A stretch of DNA of 64,000 bases from Zygaena filipendulae (GCA_907165275.2 OU015666.1:9454001-9518000); one strand, 5' to 3'; shown: positions 23,456-35,913, counted from the first letter of the stretch. Translations and numbers: made by a program. The notes: generated from the sequence alone by a model not told the origin.

Positions 23456-23796
23456 GGACTCCGATAAGCAATAACATGTTAACCCACAAAATTCAGTTAT
23501 TGATACAGAACGCCTTATTGAGAGTTAGAGAACGTTTTTTTAATTATGTGTTAACTATATTATATTGCGTAAATATGTAAAAAAATATTCAACATAAAAA
23601 AAAAAATAATAATAATCTAGGTACTTCACAACACATAGATCTACTTGATCCACAGTAAGCTATTATTAGCTTGTGTCGTGGAAACCAAGCAAAAAAAATG
23701 TTGACACAAAATGGCGCTCTAAATAATTGTAAAACACGATTTATCTACTAAACATTTCTACCATGTAGGTTAACAGACTATTGCTTATCTATGTCC
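23456..23796. mobile_element. MITE, 4-bp-TSD family, copy 1 (341 bp)
   Basis: Termini GGACTCCGATAAGCAATA and, reversed, GGACATAGATAAGCAATA. Flanked by ATTA at 23452-23455 and 23797-23800. The interior is AT-rich with GTTAACCCACAAAAT and AAAATGGCGCTCTAAA modules. No transposase. Confidence 0.8.
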
Positions 23797-24447
23797 ATTA
23801 TAGTAGTTGCGGTTTCATAAGTAGAATTGATCCTGTGGCCACAGTGGGCTCTCCAATTTGTGGGCGTTGATGATCAAAGATAAATATGTCATTACAATTT
23901 GAATAAATAATTTCTTTTGATCCATCATAAATTAAACTGAGTGCTTTGTTGTTCTATAGAACAAACAGTCATGATCACTATAATGCAGTCAGAGCGTGAC
24001 TGTACAGTGTACACAATATTAATGCACTTGATAAACACATTTGTGATTGCGTGTACGTATTAATTACATCTCGCACAATTTCATATTTCAAATTAGCACC
24101 TTGAGGTGGCATCGTCTGATTAATTTGAAGTCAAACGTGAATACTACAATATCATGATATCTGGGCGAGAATGTAGGTACACTGGTACACTGTACAGGGT
24201 TGGCAAATGTTTTGCAATAATAGGATTGATAACAATGCAATAGCGGAGCAGGAAATCTCACCTTGTTTTAGTTTATATTACTAAAAATCGGTTTTATTCA
24301 GACAGGAAAAAATAAATAAAAAAGTATGTCAAACAAATACACTAAGTGTAAGTTTCACGGTTAGAAACAAGTTACGGTTTATTATGCTCGAGACGAAATT
24401 AACAGAAAATGTGGCGAAATTACAGCTGTATTCTGGTTTATTTTAAA

Positions 24448-24610
24448 ACTAGTTGTTCCCGCAGTTTCACCCGCGCTAATTTTAGAGATTCCACAAGAAT
24501 TTCGGTAAAAAAATACCCTATTTCGTGTTCTGTACCTCTGACCCCTTCAGAGGCGTATCGTCTCAATAAAGTATAAACACACGCGAGTAAAACCGCGGGG
24601 CACGAGTCCA
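24448..24610 (-). mobile_element. Diverged Helitron-like repeat
   Basis: CTAGTTGTTCCCGCAGTTTC at its left side. A second family end (AACCGCGGGGCACGAG) faces it at about 24590-24605, suggesting two partial copies in opposite orientation. Confidence 0.55.
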
Positions 24611-24844
24611 AAACAAGCAAGTAGGTACATAAGTATAGATGTATTGATTCAAAATTTTTAGGGGCTACAAATTTTAGAATTTTCACTCATTCTTTTTGAT
24701 CTCATTCTTTGTGGTGACCCTAATCTAATTGGAATTGTATTAATTACTTATACGTTCGATCAGGTGCACTTGTATTTAACAGTATACCGTTGCCTATTTC
24801 TAGTTATCTATCTGTATTTCTAGTTATGTATCTAAACATAATAT

Positions 24845-25079
24845 GGACATAGATAAGCAATAGTGTGTTAACCCACACTGGAGAAATTTTGATTAAATTA
24901 AAGTTTTAAAATTATAGCGCCATTTTGTGTCAAATTTTTTATGTTCAATATTTAGTTACATATTTAAACAATGTAATAAGGTAAACACATAATTAAAAAA
25001 CGTTCTCTATTTCTCAATAAATCGTTCTGAATCAATAACTTCATTTTGTGGGTTAACATGTTATTGCTTATCTGCATCC
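24845..25079. mobile_element. MITE, 4-bp-TSD family, copy 2 (235 bp)
   Basis: Termini GGACATAGATAAGCAATA and, reversed, GGATGCAGATAAGCAATA. Flanked by ATAT at 24841-24844 and 25080-25083. Confidence 0.82.
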
Positions 25080-25083
25080 ATAT

Positions 25084-25714
25084 GTAAGTGCAATTTTAGT
25101 TAATCGAAAACATTGAATATAAAATCTTTAACCCTCAGTCATGAATCAAAGTTATAAAGCTTAATTGCTTCCTAAAGTGCATGCTCTCAAACATAATAAG
25201 AACAAATTGTGTAAATATCCTCAGTGTTTAGTTGTTGCTCAACACTCGTGTGCACTTGTGAACACAATTTGTGTAATTCGCTGAGGTCATTCTCTCGTCA
25301 TAATCATTGTGAAATAATATTTAAGGGTCTCATTAGGCTGTAAAGGCTACTCGTAGATTTTTATACTTTACTGACGACCCAGTCCGGCTTCACACGTGAT
25401 TAATTTTCTAATTGTTTTCCTGTAACTAAATTGTATAGGTAGGTACTTCGCCCGTTTCTAAACAGTGGAATCTGGCAGTGGTGAAAAATTACGCTGTTTT
25501 ATCTTTGCAAGCACCTCAACGTTCTAGAGTAAGTTAGGTGGCTTTGTAAGATTCAGGTCCTACCACAAAACAGAGGCAAATTGTAAGTTAATATCGAAAT
25601 GACTGTATCACAATGACTGTCTGTGTATCGATTCGTGATTCATGAGTCACTATTTAGATTTTTTATCCCGGCAACTACCTCGAAAAAATCCCGAGGGAAT
25701 CTCTGAAACAACAC
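25084..25714. other. AT-rich interval
   Basis: No gene, RNA or complete element recognised. A weak Helitron-like remnant may lie near 25660-25710. Confidence 0.45.
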
Positions 25715-25717
25715 TAA

Positions 25718-25954
25718 CGGCCGCACTCAGAGTCGACTTTAATGATTACTTAGTTAAGTATAGATTTTTAAACCAAAACTGCCGCAATCAGAGACGTTCA
25801 GTAAATTAATGTTAGTTGGAATTTAATGAGATGTAACTTAATTAGTTAAATGCCAATTAACATTAATTTATTAAACTTGTCTGATTGCGGCAGTTTTGTT
25901 TTAAAAATCTATACTTAACTAAGTAATCATTAAAGTCGACTCTGAGTGCGGCGG
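25718..25954. mobile_element. Palindromic MITE, TAA-TSD family, copy 1 (237 bp)
   Basis: The unit is almost wholly an inverted repeat: about 118 bp from CGGCCGCACTCAGAGTCGAC is repeated in reverse to the right end GAGTGCGGCGG. TAA flanks both sides (25715-25717, 25955-25957). A 3-bp T/A-rich duplication fits PIF/Harbinger-type mobilisation. Confidence 0.8.
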
Positions 25955-25957
25955 TAA

Positions 25958-26473
25958 GTAAATTAATCTTTTAATTGCCCCTAGGTGATTTGTACCCAAT
26001 ACCCATTAAAGTCCCGTTACTAGTCTTTAAACTCAAAGTTCTAATTTTAGGTCACTCCTTTGTTGTCCCCGTCTGGAATTTTACAAATGGAAAATTTTGT
26101 ATTGATATTGTTTAGATATTATTGTTATACAATTCGCAGGTTTCTTTATCAAAAATTTAAAAATTAACGTCTCTTCAAGACTGGGGTTCTGAATTGTTCT
26201 AAATTATTCTAAATTCCAAATTATTAAATATTTTAGTCCAAATTTAAGTTTGAAATTAGTCCTTTTGAAAAATAAACTATACCGACTTTAAGCATGCTGT
26301 GTTTATCTGTAAGAGATTGTACAATTAGCTTTAAGTAATTTTTTTTAGAGTTAAATGTTTTTTGTTATTGTATGATCATAGGTAATCCAAATAAAGAAAA
26401 ATAAAATAAAATATCCCAGTCGCCACCGAATAATTTCTACTTAACGAGCGATTTTTTTTAGTCTCGCAACACC
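25958..26473. other. AT-rich interval between two copies of the TAA MITE
   Basis: Unremarkable AT-rich sequence; no exon seen. Confidence 0.45.
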
Positions 26474-26476
26474 TAA

Positions 26477-26713
26477 CCGCCGCACTCAGAGTCGCCTTTA
26501 ATGATTACTTAGTTAAGTATAGATTTTCAAAACAAAACTGCCGCAATCAGACAAGTTTAATAAATTAATGTTAATTGGTATTTAACTAATTAAGTTACAT
26601 CTTATTAAATGCCAATTAACATTAATTTACTGAACGTCTCTGATTGCGGCAATTTTGTTTTAAAAATCTATACTTAACTAAGTAATCATTAAAGTTGACT
26701 CTGAGTGCGGCGG
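26477..26713. mobile_element. Palindromic MITE, TAA-TSD family, copy 2 (237 bp)
   Basis: CCGCCGCACTCAGAGTCG to GAGTGCGGCGG, TAA at 26474-26476 and 26714-26716. Same length as copies 1 and 3. Confidence 0.82.
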
Positions 26714-26818
26714 TAAGTGATATCGCGGTAATGTCACGGCGTTGTCGTCGAGATATCACCGCGATAAAATATCGCCAGCGTGCCAAGACTTGTAAATACT
26801 GTGAGTGATTTTTTAATT

Positions 26819-27387
26819 AGGGTTCCGTTCCACATAAGGAAAAAGTATGCCGTATACGATCACTTTGTTGTCCGTCTGTCCGTCAACCTTTTTCCTCAGG
26901 AACTTGTAAAGGTATCGAGTTGCTACAATCCTTTGGAGCTGTGAAAAAATTAGAAAAAAATCAAACTTCTAATTAAGTCAACGCAATCAAAAGATATCTA
27001 ATCAAAAGGTATAAACGGAAAATCTTTTAACACGCTCAAGGAGATCAAAATCTATAGGGTTACCTACCTGTTGACCTACAATCGTGATAATTAGCAAGAA
27101 TCAATGTCGTACCTAGTCGTATAAGGGACAAAATCGAAAACCGTAATTTTTTATAGTTCCATCACAAAAATTATGTTGAGAAAAAATGATTACATTTTCA
27201 AAATCTTCGGCCTCGATTACCGTGATGGATATTGTTATTATTTGACCTACAGGGAACGACTGTTTGGTCCTTCAGCGCGTCGGCAACTTGCACGCTCAGT
27301 TTTCTTGGTTTCCTACTTGAAAAAAAAAGTTTACAAATTTTTACGGAACCCTCGGTGCGCGATTCCGACTCGTAATTGGTCGTTTTT
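26819..27387. repeat. Dispersed lepidopteran repeat bounded by GGGTTCCGT / ACGGAACCC
   Basis: Begins AGGGTTCCGTTCC and closes with TTTACGGAACCCTCGG followed by GCGCGATTCCGACTCG. The reversed end motif suggests a DNA element or an inverted composite. The 76-codon frame inside (27173-27403) is not family-like. Confidence 0.5.
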
Positions 27388-29194
27388 TTTATTTTTAATA
27401 TAATATTTGTAAATTGAAATATATTTCAGTGGTTGTAGGTCAGCCGTCTACAGCGATTGGGATCTAACAACCGTTCTTTGTTCATTAGACGTTTAGCCTA
27501 GGTCGTTACGTAGATGGTTGTGATAGCAAAAGTCTGGGTTAGTACCTATCAATATCAACGAGCTTAAAAGTTAATGGATATTCATAAGCGTTTGACGAAT
27601 AACAATACATCATTAAGGTTTCAGTCACAAGAGTTTCATACTTATAGGTATACTAATTTATTTCACAATTTTATATAGCTAATTAATTTATTTTGCTGAC
27701 TCTAAAAAAAGAAAAACTATTTTCAGGGTTACTTTATCCAAAAATAACGTTGCATAATATTATGTCCGATCGATAGATAAAATTTAAGCATTTGAAATCG
27801 ACAAAATCTGGAATTTGAACGTGAAGGTGAAATATATTCTCCTTGGACCGTTAATTTGTGAACATAATTTTATCTTAAATCGGACATTACCGTTTTGATT
27901 GTGCAATCAATTAAATACCTACAAAATCTATTAAGTGCCAACCGAATCTATACGTGATGTGTAGTGAAAAGTAAAATGTAATGTTTTTATAAACTTGAAA
28001 AGTAAACTCCAATTTACTATACTCGTACCTAAGGAAATACATAATAGAAACAAATTGACTTGCAATTCAGTAAGAATGGAATCATAATAATTAGAAATCT
28101 AGAGGAATAATCCATAGATTATCTATTAATTATATATAGATTTTGTTATACGCGCTAATCTCTGGAACTGCTGAACTGATCTTGATCTTCCAATGAAAAA
28201 TCACAGTATCCCTTGAGTAACGTGGGATGATATTGTCATCCCGGAACAAAGAGTTGCCGAGGGAATCCCAAAAACGCTGGTGAAATCTGTGAGGGAATCA
28301 ATTAGCACTGGTGAAACCTGTGGGTGAAAAAAATTATTACAGACTGACTGATTGTCTTAGTTAACTCAAATCAACGCAAAGCCCAAACTGATCAATCTAG
28401 AATATTTCAGTTTGACACAAGAGTTCTTTATATGAAGTAGGCGCGCACTAAGGAAGGGCTCTCCGAAAATTCAATTCTTATGAGAGTTGATGGCGGTTCC
28501 AAGTTTGTATGGATACGAGTATCTACTCTTACCTGTGAAGCTGAAATTAGGCATGTAGGTACACTATACAGGAGTAGACGTTAGCAAAGTCTGCTTCCCG
28601 GAGTTCCTGAAGAAAGCCAGAAATTCATGGGGGTGAAACCGAGACGAAACAGCTAGCTATATGTATAGTTACAAATAAATGAGAGGAAATCAAATATTTT
28701 TTTAAGTAATGCAATACGTAACCTAACCATAGACTGCGGTTCCTATGAGTTGATGACGTCCTTGTGCGGCGAGATGATCTTAACGATTACACACATACCT
28801 GCAAATATTTTTCGAACGTTGCATTGTTAAATAAATTGTATCCATTATATTAAATTACTTTAGAAGCGAGCTATTCGCACGGGAACCTCGCGATGGCATT
28901 GACAGACAGAAGTATTATACTATTATAATACGATAAAGGAACGCCGAGCCACCTCGGGTTAAAAGATGCCTATACGAGGTTGCTGTATTAAAGGTGGATC
29001 GTCAGGGTACATAGAAAGATAGTCATTCTCTCTTTAAAATTGTGTTTTATATTTTATGTCAAAAATAAATAAGTACACTAAAGAAAATGTCAATAATTAT
29101 TCCTTTAGTTACTACATATTCTAATCATATAGGTAATAATACATAGTTGCAAAAACGCAATATGTCAGGACCTTTAAAAATTTTATCAAAATAT
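27388..29194. other. Long AT-rich interval
   Basis: No exon, RNA gene or well-bounded element recognised. 28140-28330 and 28570-28660 contain decayed Helitron-like pieces (GTGGGTGAAA, GGGGTGAAACCGAGACG). Confidence 0.45.
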
Positions 29195-29394
29195 ATCTAA
29201 TATAGATATAAAATTCTCGTGTCACAATGTTCGTTCCCATACTCCTCCGAAACGGCTTGACCGATTCTCATGAAATTTTATATGCATATTCAGTAGGTCT
29301 GAGAATAGGACAACATCTATTTTTCATCCCCCTAAAGGGAGTTCCTGCGGGAATTCCGAAACTCACGCGGGTAAAACCGCGGGGCACAGCTAGT
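29195..29394 (+). mobile_element. Helitron-like repeat (Lep1-type)
   Basis: Ends ACCGCGGGGCACAGCTAGT with the hairpin motif GCGGGTAAAACCGC. The 5' half is diverged from the other copies. Confidence 0.7.
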
Positions 29395-30011
29395 ACCTAG
29401 GTATAATTTATTTTTCAAATGAAATATCATTACTCTTTCACACTAACTATTAAAGTATAGTATTATATTTATTATTTATCTGCAGTCTTTATTTTCTATT
29501 ATTTTTTTTAATATAATTATGTATAATTTTTTTATTATTATCTAACTGAAGGACTAATAGAATTTTGATTTTCGCACCGAGATCCTGCCTATTTATTAAA
29601 TAATGAAAAATCTAAATTGTAGTTACTAAATAATTTACTTTGATAATAACTAACCATTTTGTATGCATGTGGGTACTCTATGTATCAATAAAAAATTAAC
29701 TGATTTTAATAACAAAACGCATTAATTAGTCGCACAGTTTTAACGTTACTTTAAACTTACTAGTAAATTAATTATGCATTGACCCCAATTTTGATTCTTG
29801 TTTATTAAATAATAAGATGTCATCGTTTTATTCAAATTAACTAAACCTTGACTAAAATATAAAACCCGCTGTAATAACTGTGTCACATAAAATTTTAATC
29901 TTTATGTTGATGTGATATGACTGCAATTAATAAAAAAGATTTTTTTTAAATAGCCGAAAATACGTTTTTAAACGAAGAGACAAAAAAACAAGAAATAATA
30001 TGTACCTACCC
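29395..30011. other. AT-rich interval
   Basis: Very AT-rich. A fragment resembling the right end of the TGACGTCA MITE family lies near 29535-29575. Nothing else. Confidence 0.45.
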
Positions 30012-30015
30012 AATT

Positions 30016-30216
30016 GGACATAGATAAGCAATAGTGTGCTAATCGTCATTTTGTTTCAGCATTTTTTTATGTTTAAATGTTTTTTGGTATTTAAACAATG
30101 TAATAAGGTAAACAACAAAAAAAAATCATTAAAAAAACTATCTATAACTGCCAATAAAGCGTTTTGAATCAATAACTTAATATTGTGGGTTAACATGTTA
30201 TTGCTTATCTGCGTCC
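30016..30216. mobile_element. MITE, 4-bp-TSD family, copy 3 (201 bp)
   Basis: Termini GGACATAGATAAGCAATA and, reversed, GGACGCAGATAAGCAATA. Flanked by AATT at 30012-30015 and 30217-30220. Confidence 0.82.
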
Positions 30217-30416
30217 AATTATAATGTTTTCTCGGTTCTTTTTACATGCGTGAATATCAGAATTCCCTCAGGAAATTTCAAAGAAATCTTTTTAGAGGTT
30301 ATCAGTTTGGTGTTTTACCTAGATAGGTACAAAGATAAATATTCATAAAATTTTGTAGGTATTACTTAAATTGTTTAAATCTGTCAAAAATGTGTGTGAT
30401 AAACTAAGAATATGCT

Positions 30417-31030
30417 GTCACTGTGAACCTAGCATCTCAAATGTTGGCATCTCAAAAAAAAACTTCAGATTTACTTGCATCCAGCATAGTTCTACAGTTC
30501 CTGATAGATTTCAACAATAGTTCTGTTGATTTACCAATTTAAACGCAATTTAAAGAATGAGATGCCAACTTCACAAATGACATTCCAGCATCTCATTAAA
30601 TTTGAAGAATTTGAGCATCGAGGAGTTATGTCTAGCATAGTTCTGCACCTCCTGATTGATTTTTAGGATAGTTCCGTTAATTTGGCATTAAAATAGAAAT
30701 TTTAACGCAATTTAAAAAATGAGATGCTAACTTCACAAATGACATTCCAGCATCTCATAAAATTTCAAGTATTTGAGCATCGAAGAGTTATGTCTAGCAT
30801 AGTTCTGTACCTCCTGATTGATTTTTAGGATAGTTCCGTTAATTTGGCATTAAAATAGAAATTTTAACGCAATTTAAAAAATGAGATGCTAACTTCACAA
30901 ATGACATTCCAGCATCTCATAAAATTTGAAGTATTTGAGAATCAAGGAGTTATGTCTAGCATAGTTCTGTACCTGCTGATTGATTTTTAGGATAGTTCCG
31001 TTAGTTTGGCATTAAAATTGAAATTTTAAA
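30417..31030 (+). repeat. Left 614-bp arm of the Foldback-like element
   Basis: The CCAGCATCTCAT junction of the subrepeat recurs at about 30588, 30750, 30912 and, beyond the arm, 31075, so the period is 162-163 bp. Each subrepeat contains GTCTAGCATAGTTCTG and TTAGGATAGTTCCGTTA. The outermost subrepeat is the most diverged. Confidence 0.85.
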
Positions 31031-31204
31031 CGCAATTTAAAGAATAAGATGCCAACTTCACGAATGAAATTTCAGCATCTCATTAAATTTGAAGTATTTC
31101 AGCATCGAGAAGTTATGTCTAGCATAGTTCTGTTTATCCTAATTCATTTTAAGGATAGTTCCGTTGATTCGGCCTTATAATAACAATTTAAGGGTGAGAT
31201 AACG

Positions 31205-32399
31205 ATACGATTTTTTTAAATTTCAAATATACAACTGTGAGATGCTGACATTTTAATGTCAGTTCTGACCTCAGTAGGGGGTGTATTCGACAGATTTAGT
31301 TATCCTGCTTACTATCGAAAAGAGTTCCCATCTCTGACTGTATTCAATAAAAAAATACGATTTTTTTAAATTTCAAATATACAACTGTGAGATGCTGACA
31401 TTTTTATGTCAGTTCTGGCCTCAGTAGGTAGTGTATTCGACAGATTTAGTTATCTTGCTTACTATCGAAAAGAGTTCCCATCTCTGACTGTATTCAATAA
31501 AAAAATACGATTTTTTAAAATTTTAAATATACAACTGTGAGATGCTGACATTTTTATGTCAGTTCTGGCCTCAGTAGGTGGTGTATTCGACAGATTTAGT
31601 TATTCTGCTTACTATCGAAAAGAGTTCCCATCTCTGACTGTATTCAATAAAAAAATACGATTTTTTTAAATTTCAAATATACAACTGTGATATGCTGACA
31701 TTTTTATGTCAGTTCTGGCCTCAGTAGGGGGTGTATTCGACAGATTTAGTTATCCTGCTTACTATCGAAAAGAGTTCCCATCTCTGACTGTATTCAATAA
31801 AAAAATACGATTTTTTTAAATTTCAAATATACAACTGTGAGATGCTGACATTTTTATGTCAGTTCTGGCCTCAGTAGGTGGTGTATTCGACAGATTTAGT
31901 TATCCTGCTTACTATCGAAAAGAGTTCCCATCTCTGACTGTATTCAATAAAAAAATACGATTTTTTTAAATTTTAAATATACAACTGTGAGATGCTGACA
32001 TTTTTATGTCAGTTCTGGCCTCAGTAGGTGGTGTATTCGACAGATTTAGTTATTCTGCTTACTATCGAAAAGAGTTCCCATCTCTGACTGTATTCAATAA
32101 AAAAATACAATTTTTTTTTTATTTCAAATATATAACTGTGAGATGCTGACATTTTTATGTCAGTTCTGGCCTCAGCAGAGGGTGTAGTCGACAGATTAAG
32201 TCATCTTGCTTACTATCGAAAAGAGTTCCCATCTCTGACTGTATTCAATAAAAAAATACGATTTTTTTTAATTTCAAATATACAACTGTGAGATGCTGAC
32301 ATTTTTATGTCAGTTCTGGCCTCAGTAGGTGGTGTATTAATCAGATTTAGTTATCCTGCTTACTATCGAAAAGAGTTCCCATCTCTGACTGTATTCAAT
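31205..32399. repeat. Central tandem array, eight units of 150 bp
   Basis: Units start at 31205, 31355, 31505, 31655, 31805, 31955, 32105 and 32256, so the spacing is exactly 150 except for one 151-bp step. They differ at only a few positions. Each unit holds a small perfect palindrome CTGACATTTTTATGTCAG (the first unit has AATGTCAG) and the block GAAAAGAGTTCCCATCTCTG. A GAGATGC motif is shared with the arms, hinting at common ancestry. Confidence 0.92.
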
Positions 32400-32408
32400 T
32401 TCTGACTG

Positions 32409-33022
32409 TTTAAAATTTCAATTTTAATGCCAAACTAACGGAACTATCCTAAAAATCAATCAGCAGGTACAGAACTATGCTAGACATAACTCCTTGATTC
32501 TCAAATACTTCAAATTTTATGAGATGCTGGAATGTCATTTGTGAAGTTAGCATCTCATTTTTTAAATTGCGTTAAAATTTCTATTTTAATGCCAAATTAA
32601 CGGAACTATCCTAAAAATCAATCAGGAGGTACAGAACTATGCTAGACATAACTCTTCGATGCTCAAATACTTGAAATTTTATGAGATGCTGGAATGTCAT
32701 TTGTGAAGTTAGCATCTCATTTTTTAAATTGCGTTAAAATTTCTATTTTAATGCCAAATTAACGGAACTATCCTAAAAATCAATCAGGAGGTGCAGAACT
32801 ATGCTAGACATAACTCCTCGATGCTCAAATACTTCAAATTTAATGAGATGCTGGAATGTCATTTGTGAAGTTGGCATCTCATTCTTTAAATTGCGTTTAA
32901 ATTGGTAAATCAACAGAACTATTGTTGAAATCTATCAGGAACTGTAGAACTATGCTGGATGCAAGTAAATCTGAAGTTTTTTTTTGAGATGCCAACATTT
33001 GAGATGCTAGGTTCACAGTGAC
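32409..33022 (-). repeat. Right 614-bp arm of the Foldback-like element
   Basis: Reverse complement of 30417-31030, same length, one difference noticed by eye (GAAGTATTTGAG against GAAGAATTTGAG). Confidence 0.88.
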
Positions 33023-33216
33023 GAATATGCTACGGAATTTCACGTAGTTACAGAATGTACGTGTATACATTATTTCAATCACAGTGGTTCATACTACGAG
33101 GCTACTATGTAACCTTTGTTGCTATCATTTTTCGGTTTCAATCGATTTTGCAATTACAATTTACACGTTTTGATACCTGCAATTTCTAGCAATCAACCAA
33201 AATCCACATATTCCAT

Positions 33217-33505
33217 GAATGGGATAGTGACTGAATTTTAATTATTAATCCGTTTTGTAGAATATTAAAAAATAGTGAACACGTATTTTTTCCTTTTTTA
33301 CGTAATCAAAAATTACGCCGATACATTGAGTTTAAATTCCGTGTGACGTCCTCCTCGCGACCTCCCTCCTAAACTTTAATGCGTTTTATCTAAGTATATT
33401 TTCAATAATTAAAAAAAGCAAAAAATACGTGTATCTTGTTTTTCTACTATCTAACTGACGGACTAAATAGAATTTAGATTTTTATACCTTGTCATCATGC
33501 CCATT
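33217..33505 (+). mobile_element. Diverged copy of the TGACGTCA MITE family
   Basis: Runs from GAATGGGATAGTGACTGA to CATCATGCCCATT, with ACACGTATTTTTTCCTTTT and AACTGACGGACTAAATAG modules shared with 41268-41597. Its TGACGTC site is partly decayed. Confidence 0.6.
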
Positions 33506-35696
33506 GTAGCTGTCTAAACATGATCCATTAATCACAAAACCGAAAATATTATGTTTCGGCTTGAAATTAAAAGATGATAGCAAGTAGCAACGAAATAATA
33601 ATAGACCTACTGAATACCTCTTTTACGGTGATACAATAACTTTATATTGTTGTGAAATACGACACACAAAAGTCTTGACTGTATAGGTACATTGTAGAGA
33701 ACAAAATATGATAACCCACAAAGCAACAATGGGAGCCATAACTGCCATAAGTAGATATTATGTAATGTTTACTATTAAGTATTACATATTACGTAACATT
33801 CCAAAAACGGGTAACGTTTCTTTACAAATTAGAAAAAACTTATGAATTTTTTAATACCTCTCTATATTACTTTAGTAGAGTAGATAGTAATAGAAAATTC
33901 ATTAATTTTTTGCAATTTATTTTTGTTTACTAATTTATGACGTTCCTATGTATTATATCTGTTAGTGGTCGTTTATTAAGGACCTTTATCTTTACGACTC
34001 ACTTAAAAAGAGCACATGTAGGTACCTATAGCTCAGTAAATCCACGTAATACATATTATTTATCCCTCTTACGGATTACACTTTTATATGTTTGTAATGC
34101 AATGTTAGTATTGTAAAAGCTAAATAAATTAATCTATCTACCTATTGTAACGAGTGAAAATTATTTTTGTGCCATAAACGTTGGGTGCAGTTCAATTCGA
34201 CCCTGAAAACTCAAGAAGTTTCACTACAAATACAGACGTGTATAGGTATAGACATGACCTAAGACATGACCAGATTTTGTTTAATGTAAAAAATACATAG
34301 TTAAGGGCGTCATTAAGTAGGTATGTGCTGCAAAAAGTATTGTGTTAATTACGGCATAATATGCAGCAAATTCACTAGTTTGAAATATAGATAATTTCGG
34401 CCCCTATTTATCTCTATATTTTTTCTAATTACCAAACACTCACAACAAAAGGTATATTTCGAGTTCGTTTTAATCGTACATGGCTACGTGTAATTTTGTA
34501 ATTAACCTTTACGCTCAGTTATAGTACATTTATGTACATAATATAGTACACGTAATAAATCATCTGCAGGTATACGTGTAATCTCCCACATGGCTATAAT
34601 TTTCGGCTGAGTATAAACAAAAGAGGAGAAAGTTTATGTGTGTTAGCCTCAAGCGGCCCGCGTCTGACCGCAAGACTGAACTTCGTTATGCAACATGCTT
34701 TGCCATATCAGCGGTGCCCAGCCTACTTAGCCAAGTTGACAATCTATGATAACGCTTAAGAAAACTAAAGAAGGTCATTTAATTTTACGCGGTCCCGTAA
34801 AGTAGTCCAATCAAAAGTGCAATTTTTCGTAAACACGTACGTGACATGACGATACGTTCCTTTGTTTGCAACCAACTCATAGATCGTCAACTAGCTAAGG
34901 CGACTGTTCCCAGCTAAAGTATGCAGTTGTAAAGTTCATATTAGAAATGAATTACTAGAAAAATAGAAAAACATCGCTAGAATGCAGCTATTAATGATAA
35001 CAGAATATTTGCTTTTTGAATAAAAAACGTCGTCAACGAAATGTCTTTTTAAATAATTGCCTAAATAAGATTTAAAAACCCTTCTTATCGGTCGTGTAGT
35101 TGAACTTTTTTTTTTGTTACTATCCAATTCGAATCGAGAACTTTCTTCATTTACGAAACCGCTTTAAATGATAAAATTAAATTGGGCGATTCAAAACCAC
35201 GTAAACCAACAATAACCAACAATTTCGAGTATAATTACGTTCAAGTTTCTAAAAATATTAAAGATTTACTCACTCTTTTGCTATGTACCTATCCTAAAGG
35301 CGCAATCAACATGATCATTAAAGTGCAACTTGTCCATATAGTGACTAAAACAATTTTTGTTTTATTACTGTAGATATATTATGATTAAATTCCGCAATCA
35401 GTATTCTTTATTAAAAAAACCATAACCGACCGACAGAACTCACCTACACAGAGTAGAAATATCATATTTGCATAAACCTCGCGTATATTTTTTTACTACT
35501 GTTCCCTTTGTTGTGTGTGTGTTGCATAGCGCCGTCCAGCGCTGACGCAACCGGCGTCACTTTTCACTGGGTTATAGCAAGTTATACAAGCGGTGCGGCA
35601 TTGAAACCAACTGACCGCGTTCTTAGCTCACATACCCTAATTATCATGGAGATTGGAGATTATCAGAGAGTTTTGAGGGTTCAAACCGCCCCCGAA
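33506..35696. other. Long AT-rich interval
   Basis: No convincing exon, RNA or bounded element. 35500-35690 has balanced base composition and a GGGTTCAAACC B-box-like motif near 35680, possibly a SINE remnant before the Helitron-like copy. Confidence 0.4.
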
Positions 35697-35697
35697 A

Positions 35698-35911
35698 TCC
35701 TACTAATATTATAAACGCGAAAGTTTGTAAGTATGTATGGATGGATGAATGGATGGATGGATGGATGTTTGTTACTCTTTCGCGCAAAACTACTGGATGG
35801 ATTTACAATAATATAGCTTACACATCAGATTAACACATAGGGTACTTTTTATCACGGAATTCCCGCGGGAACTCTGCAATTAACGCCGGTGAAACCGCGG
35901 GCCACAACTAG
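35698..35911 (+). mobile_element. Helitron-like repeat (Lep1-type) with GGAT microsatellite
   Basis: Starts TCCTACTAATATTATAAA and ends GAAACCGCGGGCCACAACTAG. An internal (GGAT)n tract lies near 35740-35766. Confidence 0.78.
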
Positions 35912-35913
35912 TT

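Larger units (their letters stand above)
30417..33022. mobile_element. Foldback-like transposable element with 9-bp TSD
   Basis: A 2606-bp unit begins GTCACTGTGAACC and ends with its reverse complement, flanked by GAATATGCT at 30408-30416 and 33023-33031. Each arm is 614 bp, and by eye the arms pair over their full length with about one mismatch. The arms are themselves built of direct subrepeats of about 162 bp, and the middle is an array of eight 150-bp units. No coding frame resembling a transposase is present. Long inverted repeats made of tandem subrepeats plus a 9-bp duplication match the definition of Foldback (FB) elements, thought to relate to Mutator-like elements. The assignment is structural; no sequence homology could be tested. 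Confidence 0.85.

Noticed and set aside
31205..32399. Regularly spaced repeats that might suggest a CRISPR array
   Set aside because: Units are 150 bp, contiguous and without unique spacers, and the genome is eukaryotic; this is a tandem satellite inside a transposon.
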